Source: Paracentrotus lividus (taxonomy: Eukaryota > Echinodermata > Echinoidea > Camarodonta > Echinidae). Taken from it: 64,000 nucleotides of DNA. The notes below the pieces were generated by a model. The model did no database searches, had not been told where the DNA came from, and saw only the letters and a program-made list of their open reading frames with translations. The position numbers and the translations under genes were made by a program. The stretch is from the NCBI GenBank assembly GCA_940671915.1, contig CALNVZ010000641.1:5516772-5580771 (forward strand), written 5' to 3'. Shown here piece by piece: positions 34,555 through 44,831 of the stretch (position 1 is the stretch's first letter; each line of letters opens with the position of its first letter).

Positions 34555-34766
34555 AATGTGGCACTCAAATGTACACAACGCAAGACCTGCCACTGAATTG
34601 AAATGTGAGATAATTGCCATCAACGCGCACACAGAGCGTATACATGGACAACGCATAATACGCAACGAATGCACAGCGTTGGTCCAGCGCGCTCGACGCA
34701 TGGGTAACGCACACCCAGGGCATACTGTGCGTTTGCCATGCATCGTACATGTCACTGCGTCATAAC
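34555..34766. mobile_element. 212-bp CpG-rich insertion, distant relative of the 253-bp element
   Basis: It is absent at the matching place in repeat copies 1 and 2, so it is an insertion. The left end ATGTGGCACTCAAATGTACA and the complement of the right end, ATGACGCAGTGACATGTACG, resemble each other and, weakly, the 253-bp family's ATGCGGCGGTCACAACTCGC. The interior is similarly rich in ACGC, GCGCAC and GCATG. ORFs of 61-86 codons on both strands reflect composition. Confidence 0.55.
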
Positions 34767-34860
34767 ATGTGAATGGGCTTTCAAGATGATACAAAATGTG
34801 AAAGGGGCTTTCAAGAAAGCAGGGGCGAATGTTGTCGTCCTAAATCTCAGTCGGCGGGTA

Positions 34861-35298
34861 TACATTTGCCTTCTAAATTGAACTCATCCATCTTGTAGAA
34901 TGGATTGTCTCCCAGATAATGATCTGACAAAGTAAAGGGAGAGGGCTTCATTATGGAAGGAGAACAACAGGTCTCCGCTTTTGCAGATTCTAAACACATC
35001 CGAAGTCTGTTATGTCTGTTGTTGCCTTTAAAGTGAAATTATTGCTCTGGTCATGACATCGAAATGTGGAAGACACTGTCTAAAAGTGCTTTGGAAAGGT
35101 TGCTGGCAGTTTACCTAAGCATTAATATGAGCTGTGAGGTTTTGGAATCGCCAAAATGATAAGAAATTAACCAAATTTTGCTTACACAGAAATGCATGTA
35201 TTAGACAGCACAAAATGTTTGGGACCCGAACATTTCAGCTGTTTGGGTATATTTTGTGCCATATTATGACTACTTGGGCAATTGAAGAGCATTTTTTG

Positions 35299-35334
<36 letters not shown>

Positions 35335-35626
35335 TTACAGTGGATCTTTTTACTATGATATTCTTCCTAAATCCCTTTAAAATAACTTTGAGGAAAGCTC
35401 ACAATAATTTCTTCATCTTTCCCACTACCTCACTACCCTAGATTCCCTTTAAACACTACACATCCGAAAGCCTGTCTGTTGTTGCCTTTGAAAAGAAACA
35501 TCCCAATAAAATGTCTCATTTGACTGATCCTTATATGGTGACGGGGGCAACACTTGTTGTTTTGTAGTTATTATTAGACTGTCTGTCCCCTTGTTTTGTA
35601 TGAAACTGTTTCTATTGTAAAAGTAT
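34861..35626. other. AT-rich DNA with (AT)n tract
   Basis: A 28-base (AT)n run lies at 35299-35326, followed by T11. A short direct repeat (ACACATCCGAAG...TGTCTGTTGTTGCCTTT) is seen at about 34997-35031 and 35459-35491. No gene. Confidence 0.6.
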
Positions 35627-35776
35627 AGGCCCGAATTCACAAACGTGGTTTAGTTAGTCCATGGTCTAAATCAGGTGGTTTGTGAATACCAAAATTTAGA
35701 CCATGGTCTAAATCCGTGGTTTAAACAATTGATTTAGACCATGGACTAACTAAACCACGTTTGTGAATTCGGGCCT
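35627..35776. mobile_element. 150-bp foldback with perfect 46-bp arms
   Basis: The left arm begins AGGCCCGAATTCACAAACGT and runs to TGGTCTAAATC. The right arm (35731-35776) is its exact complement, ending GAATTCGGGCCT. Between them, CCATGGTCTAAAT appears again twice (35700-35712 region), so the loop itself is partly palindromic. Perfect arms imply either recent insertion or copy correction between arms. No target duplication is obvious. Confidence 0.92.
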
Positions 35777-37264
35777 CTGTGTTCACCGCTGAAATGTAAG
35801 AAATGATAAATATATATGTATGAAATAATAACTCATAAATGTAGCCAGATCTTTTCATCTCCCTGCCCTCGTACAAAAACCATTTGCGACAATATTTTAG
35901 TCCCACACAGGCTTGTTAAGTTTTTGTTTGTACAGTATATCATCTGCAGAGCATGCCTATGAAAATCGATGAAATTGTATTTCCAGTACGTCTATCAAAG
36001 AGACTTAGTGAGGTCGTGTGACTATGTGCTTCAAGGCAAAGTTCCAAAGTACGCGTAGCATGTTGTGTTTGTACATAATCCACTCTTTGGAATCATACTA
36101 CGTGCCTCCGTTTCACCTCTGCTGTGTCTAAATGGTTTGAGCCTGTGGTTTGAATGCCAATATATTAATAGAAATTATTACTTATTTTCTTAAATAAATG
36201 AGTTGAACGAGGTGCATGTGGAATGTGCCAAGACTTAACGCAAAAGCGCACCACCAAAGCCCATTCCTATACTCGCCGTAGGCTTGAGTGTGTAGAAATC
36301 ATAGAACAATGCCAACAAGGTGTCACATGACAAAAAGGTGTCACCTGACAATGAGATGTCACCTGACAAGCTACTGTCCTCGTTGAGGTTGTTACCATCA
36401 TGACCCCTGCATTGGTCTGGAGTATTAATTAATTGGTCTGTCGCGCGCAATCTTAGTCCCGCACAGAAACATTCGTTGATTTGGAAAACCACGAATGATT
36501 GCTGTCCGTTATTGAATGAACGTGATGAATCAAATTCGCAACATTTTATTATTTTTTAATATCCATATGTGATAACAGCCAAAAGGGTTTTCACCTTCAA
36601 GTTCATGTCTCCCAACAGATTGTATTTAGCAGGGTGGTGCTAGGGCAGGATACCCTCCGGCAAATATTCCTCCACCTCGGACAACTACCCCCGAATCCTG
36701 ATTCTGAAGGTTATTGTCCTCGGGTGTAATATTCAAGGGGCTATTTGTACATTCCAGACGTAAAGCTGATAAACAAATAGTTAAAATCATGAAAATGATT
36801 AAATAATGATACAAATTAGAAACCCTTCAGACAAACAAACACAAAGAAAAACAAACAGGCAAACGCATTCACATCAGGCAATGTGAGGACATTTCCATTA
36901 AGGTTACTGACACGGTTGTATAAACGAATCCAAGAATATCAGTTCAGTCAATCAAAAATGGATCTACCAGTAGAGAAAGAACCTTATAATATCAAATAAT
37001 ACAGAATGAAGAATTTACGATTCTTATAAGAGCGCCAGTTACTTTAACGGCCTACATGCCAATGTCAACGGTGAAAATGCTTATTGATAATTGAAAAAAC
37101 ACTCGTATGAAAATAAAACAAACGGGTATAAAATGCAAAGTGTTATAAAATCCGTTCGCTTTCTAATATTGTGATATGACCACATGAGTTTAAAGGGAAT
37201 GTGTAACTTTGTGGAGTTTTGTAAAAAAAAATGATGTCAGTACAAGTATAATGTGTCATACTTG
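35777..37264. other. No gene; weak ACTACCCC foldback near 36679
   Basis: CGGACAACTACCCCCGAAT (36678-36696) faces TTATTGTCCTCG (36711-36722), a poor match to the 21-kb foldback. TTTAAAGGGAATGTGTAACT at about 37192 resembles one end of the 24129-24561 element. A triplet of TGACAAAAAGGTGTCACCTG words at 36320-36370 is a short direct repeat. Confidence 0.35.
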
Positions 37265-37620
37265 TATGTATGATTATATATGTAGTGCCGAGATGATGTC
37301 GTCATTACACATCAAAATAATGATTACATCATCCCGGTACGCCTCACTCACTATTACCATTGCGTACAGATAGGTAGTTCAATGTAAACAAAAAAATATA
37401 TATGTAAAATGCAGTACGCGATGCTGTCGTCATTCTACACAAATTACGACATCATCTCGTACTCCTCACTTTTTTCCATTGCTTATAATATTATTAATGT
37501 ATGATTATAATGTAGTGCCGAGAATGATGTCGTCATTACACATCAAAATAATGATGATCATCCCGGTAAACCTCACTATTACCATTGCGTACAGATAGAT
37601 GTTCAATGTAAAAAAAAATG
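37265..37620 (+). repeat. Tandem repeat, units of ~130 and ~100 bases (A-B-A)
   Basis: TGTAGTGCCGAGATGATGTCGTCATTACAC is at 37280 and, with one extra A, at 37510; a diverged form GCAGTACGCGATGCTGTCGTCATTC is at 37411. Each is followed by a copy of CATCCCGGTA / CATCTCGTAC and CCATTGCGTACAGATAG / CCATTGCTTATAATA. So three units, with the first and third closest: probably a 230-base dimer duplicated in part. Confidence 0.8.
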
Positions 37621-37871
37621 ATATGTTAATGCACATTCTTCAGTTACTCCTATTCATATATCTTTGATTTATTTATTTCTTTATGTATTCTTATACATCA
37701 TTTTCACAAAGGAGCCTATAATGTAACAAGCTTAGCTTTTACTTAGGCTCCTTCATATTTCTTTCTTTCTTATGCTACTGATGTCATTCGTTTTATGAAT
37801 TTATCAAATAATGCATAGTTTTGAAATGACATATAATGTTTTTTTCTTTTTATTGTTTGATTGGAATATGT

Positions 37872-37910
37872 AAATAAACTGAACTGAACTGAAACTGAAC
37901 TGAACTGAAG
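37872..37910 (+). repeat. (CTGAA)n microsatellite
   Basis: ACTGAACTGAACTGAAACTG followed by AACTGAACTGAAG. A pentanucleotide run of about seven units with one extra A. Confidence 0.9.
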
Positions 37911-38115
37911 ATAACCCTGAACATTTCATTTTCAGAGCTTCATTACATACTTCACAATGTAAAATGTAAGTGACCGGAAATACCAGATTATCTTTCGTCC
38001 ATTGCAGTGATATTTTTAGTGTCCCTTGGTACGCTTATGAAATTGTGATCATGTGATATCATTATATTCTGCACAATAAAATGACCGATTGGCTTAATAA
38101 TCTCAAGCAATTCCT
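37911..38115 (+). repeat. Dispersed repeat 'GACCGGAAATACCAGAT', copy 1
   Basis: Anchors ACATTTCATTTTCAGAGCTTC, GTGACCGGAAATACCAGAT, TCCCTTGGTACGCTTATGAA and CGATTGGCTTAATAATCTCA line up with 39108-39312. A 96-codon minus-strand ORF spans it and is not maintained in the second copy. Confidence 0.75.
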
Positions 38116-38282
38116 GTTTGCAAACAACACAAACTGGAGAGTGATTTATGAAAGAAGTTGTAGTAATTGTTTTAACTATATTCATATTACATCTTCTATA
38201 CAAATGTATGAGATTCATGAGAATGTTTTTCAAAAAAAAAAAAAATAAAAAAAAAAAAAAAAAAAAATCGGATTTCATTTGT

Positions 38283-38523
38283 TAGGGCGATTCCATGCTG
38301 TGTCGTACGGGACATTTTACATCTTTTTGGTATGAAAATAAAAGAATATTTTCTTGAATGATGGTGATCCTCAAGTAGTACAAAAAAGGGCACAAGAACC
38401 AGCACTTAGACTCGATTATACATCATTTACAATTGAAATGGAAAATAGTATTGTGTCGTACGGGACACAAAAATAACAGAGAAAACAAAGAGACAAAAAC
38501 AACAACAGTATGGAATCGCCCTT
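38283..38523. mobile_element. ~240-bp TIR element AGGGCGATTCCAT(G/A)CTG
   Basis: The left end AGGGCGATTCCATGCTGTGT and the complement of the right end, AGGGCGATTCCATACTG, are inverted repeats. Inside, GTGTCGTACGGGACA occurs near the left end and again at 38454, in direct order. Flanks read GTTA at the left and TTTA at the right, compatible with a 3-base target near TTA with one change. It lies between the two copies of the GACCGGAAATACC repeat. Confidence 0.7.
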
Positions 38524-39107
38524 TAAGGCTATACATTTCAAAGGAGAAGGAGAATAGGCTATGTATGACCTTTTCATCTTTTTTTTTTATAGTCGTACTT
38601 GCTTTCAAGGGTATAACCATATCACCACCTGCTAACAGCCCACCTTCTTGAGAATGCAGCATACAACAATGGACCTTGATCCGACTAGGGAGCTGAAAGT
38701 TTAGCATCAAATCTCCTGATCCAACCGAAATGCTCTCATGTCTTGCATCATACATGTGAATCCCACATGATATTCTGAGGGAGGGATTGAATTGGATTTT
38801 ACTTGAATTTCGCTTCAGGTCGCAAGCTCTGTCTTCAGCTTGAACCCGAACACAATTTTCCCATCATCATGATCATATAGGAAAAAGAAAGAAGAAAAAA
38901 AGAAGAAGAAGAAAATCAAAACAAAACACGAATCTCAGTAAAGAGACACAATCGTATAGTTTGCGAAGTTGAAAACGCTTGTCATAAACATTTTCACATT
39001 TATCCATGGCTATTCATGACCGAAGTCAGCGGAGTTACCGCTGGAAGCCTGGAAGTCACATACGTACGCGCTCTAAAAGAATAAACCAACATAGCGATTA
39101 TATGTCA

Positions 39108-39312
39108 AGATGAAACCCCGAAAATTTCTTTTCCATAGCTTCTTTACATGCGTCACAATAAATAAAAAAACTGCAAATGACCGGAAATACCAGATCATTG
39201 TTTTTAAAGTCTGCAGTCCTTTTCTAGTGCCCCTTGGTACGCTTGTGAAAGTATGTGTTTCATTCATCAATATCTCAACAATTAAGCAACCGAATGACTT
39301 AAAAATCTCAGG
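39108..39312 (+). repeat. Dispersed repeat 'GACCGGAAATACCAGAT', copy 2
   Basis: It is the direct partner of 37911-38115, with shared anchors AATGACCGGAAATACCAGAT, CCCCTTGGTACGCTTGTGAA and CGAATGACTTAAAAATCTCA. The copies are well diverged. Confidence 0.75.
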
Positions 39313-39513
39313 CGAGGCCTGTCTGATTTAATAAAGGTTTGCAATCATGATTACAGCATTAGCTGGAAGAGGGATTTAGTTTTAAGATCCTAAACGAAGT
39401 TAATCAATCACTTTTAAGGATGTATTAACCCGCATACTTTCTGAACTTATCCTCGATATCATCCTGCTCGAGTTCTATGTTCTGCTTCCCAATCTCTCCT
39501 TCCTCGTTCTCAT

Positions 39514-39766
39514 ATGCGGCGGTCACAACTCACTGTACCTTCGACGTGCAACTCCCTACGATGGATTTCGTAGAAAATTCGTGCAGCATATGTACCATGC
39601 AGGCACGTTGCCTGTACGACATGCAGGGAGTTTGTCCAATACCCTTACTACAGAAACGCAGAAATCGCAGAAATTGACCCACGACCTGTGCATGCATTGT
39701 GTATGCAACACATGCTACGTTGATTGCACGTGCCCCGTAGCCTACGACGAGTTGCGACCGCTGCAT
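39514..39766. mobile_element. 253-bp CpG-rich TIR element, copy 2
   Basis: The left end ATGCGGCGGTCACAACTCAC and the complement of the right end, ATGCAGCGGTCGCAACTCGT, pair with four mismatches in 20. It has the same length and orientation as copy 1, with differences mostly at CpG sites (for example GACGTGCAGG against GACATGCAGG), as expected after methylation-driven decay. ORFs of 62-92 codons are composition effects. Confidence 0.9.
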
Positions 39767-40164
39767 TAGAAACAAAACGGTCAATGCAGCTTCATTTCTT
39801 TGGAACAATCCACCCCCTACAAATTGGGAATATTAGCTCTGTTATAATACATTTAAAGCTATTCTTAAAACTCATCTTTTAAAATCTTAAATCACTCATG
39901 TTATATCCTTGTTGGCCAATCTTTGGCCCACTCCGGGTATTCCTTATCACTGTCTTTATGATTTGGTGAAGACTCCAAAGACTATAGTTTGTGATCAATT
40001 TTGATACATTTTGTAGTGCAAAATATCTCTTTTTCAGTTCAAATTTCTTTTCTCTTACCCTCTTAGTGGCAATTTGCAATTTTGCGGTATATAAAATGAT
40101 AATACCATTATTATACTCTAGTCACATGAACGAGCAGACCTCGACTGATCTTTCTATGTGGCTG

Positions 40165-40570
40165 GGGAAGGACACATTGTAACACAGTGTGAGACACTAG
40201 GTGAAAATACAGTAAGAACCAAGTGTGAATTTATCACCACACTGTTAAAGTTATGCGTTTTAACACTGTGGAACACATATAAATAAATTCACAATGTTAT
40301 AACGAACACAACTAAAATTTGAACACGCTGTCGAAAATCACATTGTGAAATATTCTCTGAAATATAAAATTCGAGCATTTTAACATAAAAAATTGACATT
40401 GCTAAGAACTAAATTCATAATGCTAAGTCAAACACGACTCTCAAAGTGAACATGCTATGAGAAAACACACCACGGAGGAGCTTCACACTGTTAAATTAAT
40501 GAGAAAAAAACATAGTCGACTATGTTAACACACTGTGAACATACTTTTCGACCCTGTGTTCCTTGCAGTA
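40165..40570. repeat. ~400-bp element with AACACACTGT-type internal repeats
   Basis: GGGGAAGGACACATTGTAAC at the left and the complement of the right, CTACTGCAAGGAACACAGGG, share an inverted core (AAGGA(C/A)ACA). The inside has many diverged ACACTGTTAA, AACACACTGTGAA and TCACATTGTGAAA words. I infer a decayed foldback element with internal short repeats; ends are approximate. Confidence 0.5.
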
Positions 40571-42685
40571 GGGAAATAGTTGTGATTACAAAACCTCAGG
40601 CTTGAGTGGAGCCAAAGACATGCACACAAACATATATAGGAAAAAAAAATGTACGATTTCTGTATCGGATCAAGAACAAATTATGTCGTTACATTTGATT
40701 ATAGTCAATAATAGTAATGGTTAAGGTCAGTCACAGATTAGTCTTAAGCACTTTAATTCTTTAATTGACATAAGAAATTATTTTAGCAGCTGCACAGACT
40801 ATATTACCAGCATAAAAATAATTATGTATTTCATAAACATTATGTATGCGAAAAAATATGAGAACGAACATAAAAATGGTCGTAGTTTCTCGAGTTTTTT
40901 TCTTCTAAACAAGCCGAGCTATCGTTTGAATCAATCTTCATTAGGTCCTTTTACATTAATGAATCAAAATACATACACCAAAAATTGACAAAATATTCAA
41001 GATACAGTACTTTATGCCAAAAATATCCAAAATGTGCCAGTCTGATGAAGATTTATTTTATCAAAAACTCGGCATATTGAAAAGAGGAAACAAGAATCCA
41101 CGACCACATTCGTGCTCATTCATGTCTTCCGCATATAACATGTATAACATGAGCACCAAAGAACGGTTTTTGTTCAGGAAACATTTCTTTCCCTGCATAT
41201 GGAAAAATAATACAATTTTATGTATGATTCATTCAATAAGTTGTGATTGTGTGTTTGTGTAGTTAAAACTCCTTTGCACTGACTCAATCTGGATTATCTT
41301 GTGAAATACCTTGCTTTTGAAAATTATCTCCCGAACCAGAAATATGATTTCCAAGTCAATATTATGTTCCAGTCGATTCCGTGTCTTTTCATTGAATTAT
41401 CCCTTTTTTAACTGCTCAAGTGTGTGCTTTACAACATTCAAAACTACTTTGCGAAATTCTGTTTTGATCTTATATTTGAATAGAAGCATATTTCTATGCC
41501 ATTGTAGATCACCATGGGGTTCCAAAATTCCCACCAAGTATTTAAACCGTCTACTTCCTAAATGGAAATCATAGCAATCATGCCATAATCATGTCTATTT
41601 TTTGCATGCTCCATTATTAACATTTAAAAAAAATATCTATTTAAAAATATTTATCCAGGAATAAACGATAGAGCAAACTTGCTGTTTTACATCAAGTCTG
41701 TGGTTACATACAACCCTAAGAGCACAGAGCATAGTAGACATGTTAAGCATGTTTAATGTAAATTTATTTTTGTGACACCTTTCGCAATAAGCTGGAAAAA
41801 CAAATTGTAATTTTATTTGAGTGAATTTAGTAGTAGTGATCTGTTTTTTTTTTAAATGTAAGCAGTTAACATTTGAGAAATTTATTTATGGTAGCTGAAA
41901 CATTCTCCGGGAGAATTATTATTTGTTTTGGAATATTAATTTGGATATGTTTAGATATTCCAAAACGTTTTAAATTTCGAGTAAGTGTCTGAAAATGTTG
42001 CTCCAGTATCTATATAAGTTTATCATCATGTATTTAGCCCGTATATGTTTTCGACGAGGCCATTACGAATATATTTTTGTAAGTAATGATAGAGACACAA
42101 TACCATTACAAATGCTATTAGTTCATGTGTAATCATCCATGTGGTTATAAAATTGGTCTTCAAGACTAACTTGAAATTTTCAGATATAAAGATATTACAT
42201 TTAAAAGAAAGGGTCATGCATTTTCGCCGTGTTCCAGTACTAATGGCCAGGTAGTGTAGCGGGATTTTTCATATGATAAATATGTCTTCACTTGATAACA
42301 TGTTGAATGTATTTATAACTGTTACTTCCCTATTTCATAATCAAGTACTGGTGACCTTGAAATTCAATCTACCAGATAAAAAAAATGCCCTTCGAATAAA
42401 CTAGGTCAAAAACGACATTTAAGAAAATGTAGGTGTTATAGTACGCTCCGCTAGCCAGAACATGTGAGAAACATCCTCCGCATTTGACACGTTTGGCCTT
42501 TACTTATTTTAAAAAGGAAATGTGGTATTTTTAGACGAGTATTGGCAACAATCGTTACATGGAATTTCCCTTGTGGTACCCTTCTTAAGAGGAGTGGAAT
42601 ATATTGAGTTGTCTGAGTAAAGATTGTCGTTTTCAAAAGTATCGGAAACTAAGGGATTCTCTGGGACGAAAAACCTACATTTGGG
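40571..42685. other. AT-rich DNA, nothing recognised
   Basis: ORFs of 82 and 87 codons (41014-41262 and 41311-41574, both plus) are unrecognised and have ordinary AT-rich composition. No repeat pair was found. Confidence 0.5.
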
Positions 42686-42757
42686 TTTGCCATAGCTCAA
42701 TCGGTAGAGCGCCTGTCTAGTAACCAGGAGGTCCTGGGTTCGAATCCCGATGGAATA
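42686..42757 (+). tRNA. tRNA-Thr(AGT)-like sequence, probably a pseudogene
   Basis: A box TAGCTCAATCGG, D stem GCTC/GAGC, anticodon arm CCTGTCTAGTAACCAGG with loop CTAGTAA (anticodon AGT), and B box GGTTCGAATCC are in the right order and spacing for a 72-base tRNA. Defects: the acceptor stem (TTTGCCA with TGGAATA) has two mismatches, the anticodon stem has one (T-C at the base of the loop), and the T stem has one mismatch and one wobble. The body resembles eukaryotic tRNA-Thr(AGT). It may instead be the head of a tRNA-derived SINE. It has no intron. Confidence 0.6.
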
Positions 42758-43614
42758 TCATTTTCTTTGCTTATGTTTTCTTCATATTTTATGTATCTTC
42801 AATTTCAAAAGTAAACACAAAGAAAGGAAACGGATGGTGGTTTTTCAACTTCAATGCTGTACTTTAAAGTATCATATTTAAACTGCTAATTTTTTAGACC
42901 ACCGGATATCTTCACATAGCATATAACAGAGCTTGATAGGTCTCGATTTTGTCTGTAATGTAATCTGGTGGTGCTGGTATTGGGTTGTGTACTGGGTACC
43001 AACTTTGTGATTTGTCTCAGTGTAGAAATCTTAATCTTTAGGTCACAGACGTGAAGTTAATCGTTTTTCCACTCTCCTTATATGTTTTTCTGTGAACTTG
43101 ACTTAATAACCTTGATATATCTTACGAAGCGGACTCTATAACAATAGGCAAACACTGATTGCAGTGTGGTTTCGGTGTACTTGTAGAGTAAGACCATTTT
43201 CTGGATTTTTAAACGAAACGAAACGTAATGATCACGAGGATATTTGCGTGTACGAGAACAATAGATTATTCTGGTAAATAGTGTACTCATAGCTTCATTA
43301 TGGATTAGGCGTTCATCCACGGAAGAAAACGCCTTGCTCTATATTCGGTCCAGTGGAACTAATTGCTCCAAGGGTTTATGTGTTATGATTGTTTTTTTAA
43401 ATTGTATTTCAATGAAACACATTGAATTGCATGCTTGAACATTAGCTGCATAATTATCTTAAATAGAAAAGTAAATGCACTTAACATACAATGTAAACTG
43501 CCAATAGAACCAAATGAAATTCGGTATATTGTTGGACCCTTTTTTGACGTAATACCAATCATAGTGGACCGACGGGACTACGGACGAAAAGAATATTATT
43601 ATGAGGCGACACCT
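42758..43614. other. No gene or repeat recognised
   Basis: AT-rich. ORFs are at most 80 codons and have no known domain. Confidence 0.5.
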
Positions 43615-44600
43615 GGGATATTAAGACCAATGAGACAATATGACCAATGGGACATTATGACCAATATGACATTATGGAAAATTGGACATAATGTACAATG
43701 GGACGTATAAAAATTGGAATATGTCCATTGGGACATATGACCAATGGGATATAAGACTAATGGGACATAAGACCAATGGAACAAAAGACCAACTTGACAT
43801 TATGCCAAATGGGACATATTGTACAATAGCACACATAACAAATGGAATATGCCCATTTTGGAATAAAACCAATGGGAAATAAGACCAATTGGATGTAAGA
43901 CCAATGGGACAAAATAATAATAATAATAATAATAACAAATTTGTATAGCGCCATCTGTCTAGTTAAACTATTCCGAGGCGCACTGTAAAACAAGAGGAAA
44001 GTGTTGAACAACATACATCATACATGTAGTTACAAACACATTCTCTTAATAAAACAGAAAAGAGGGACAGCCTGAGAGGCGCACACTCCAAATCTGCCAT
44101 GTCAAAGTCAAAGGGGAAAGGACATATATAAGACCAATGGGACATAAGACCAACTGGACATTATGTGAAATGGGACATAATGTAAAATAGGACACATAAC
44201 AAATGGAATATGTCCATTGGGACATATGACCAATGGGATATAAGACCAATGGGACATAAGACCAATAGGACATATAACAAATGGAATATGACAATGAGAC
44301 ATTATGAACTATGGGACATGTGACCGATAGGACATTATGGGAAATGGGACATAATGTACTATAGGACATAACGGAATATGACAATTTGGGACACATGACC
44401 AATGGGACATATGACTAGTGGGACATATAACCAATGGGAAATATGACAAATGGGACATAATGACCAGTAAGGCTGTTTTGACCAGTGGGACAATATGACC
44501 AATGGAACATTAGCAACCCATGGGACCTGTTATAATTGGACGTATAACAAATATGACATATGCCCGATATGACCAATGGGACAATTTGATGTATGACCAT
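43615..44600. repeat. Irregular minisatellite GACCAATGGGACATAA
   Basis: GACCAATGGGACAT and variants (GACCAATTGGATGTAA, GACCAGTGGGACAA, TACAATGGGACGTATAA) recur every 13-17 bases, often paired in ~80-base higher-order blocks such as AAATGGAATATG...CCATTGGGACATATGACC (43720, 43845, 44200, 44280). It is split by an insertion at 43915-44125. Minus-strand ORFs up to 118 codons (MSHWSY-rich) are repeat translations. Confidence 0.92.
43915..44125 (-). mobile_element. (AAT)n-tailed insertion, retroposon-like
   Basis: Inside the minisatellite there is a foreign block of about 210 bases beginning with AATAATAATAATAATAATAA and then CAAATTTGTATAGCGCC...CCGAGGCGCACTGTAAAACA. Read on the minus strand it ends in an (ATT)n tail, the usual form of some SINE and non-LTR retrotransposon 3' ends. 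The TATAGCGCC...GGCGC...TGTAAA wording is common in dispersed repeats of marine invertebrates, to my recollection. Minisatellite units resume at about 44126. Confidence 0.6.
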
Positions 44601-44710
44601 GAATATATGGCCAATAAGAATTGCAAACTTGACCATTCCCATTGAAATCAATTTGAAATTATGACTAACAAACTAATTTAACTAAAGTATTCATATTTTG
44701 TAGTTCTTGT

Positions 44711-44831
44711 TACACTCTAAAAACTGAAGTGCTCTCTTTAGCTAACAGAGCACTTCAGGTGCTGATTTAGCACTTCAATTGCAGTCACTATACGAGCACC
44801 CATAAATTAGCTCTTCAGTTTTTAGAGTGTA
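44711..44831. mobile_element. 121-bp MITE with TA target duplication
   Basis: TA CACTCTAAAAACTGAAG at the left and CTTCAGTTTTTAGAGTG TA at the right are exact complements over 17 bases. The flanking TA on both sides fits the TA duplication of Tc1/mariner-type elements. The interior holds AGAGCACTTCAGGTGCTG and AGCACTTCAATTGCAGTCAC. A longer, older member is at 6553-7031. The superfamily is an inference from the TA and the size. Confidence 0.88.

Larger units (their letters stand above)
33015..34860 (+). repeat. Three-copy direct repeat with CGACGAAATGAAGCCCAGAT unit
   Basis: Unit anchors are CGACGAAATGAAGCCCAGAT, TTGTCGTCGGACCA, GGTGTGTCTACAT, GTTGCTGTGTAGA, GAT/AAAACGTTAAAT, CCGAACTTGA, CACTTG, CAACATGTGAAAGGGG, TTTTCAAGAAAGCAGGGGCG and GTTGTCCTAAATCTC. 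Copy 1 starts at about 33007 and is interrupted by the TIR element at 33239-34012. Copy 2 starts at about 34040 and holds an expanded TTTTCAAGAAG tract. Copy 3 starts at about 34395, is the most diverged, and is interrupted by the CpG-rich insert at 34555-34766. Confidence 0.8.

Noticed and set aside
44046..44402. 118-codon minus ORF with MSHWSY repeats
   Set aside because: It is a translation of the GACCAATGGGACAT minisatellite.
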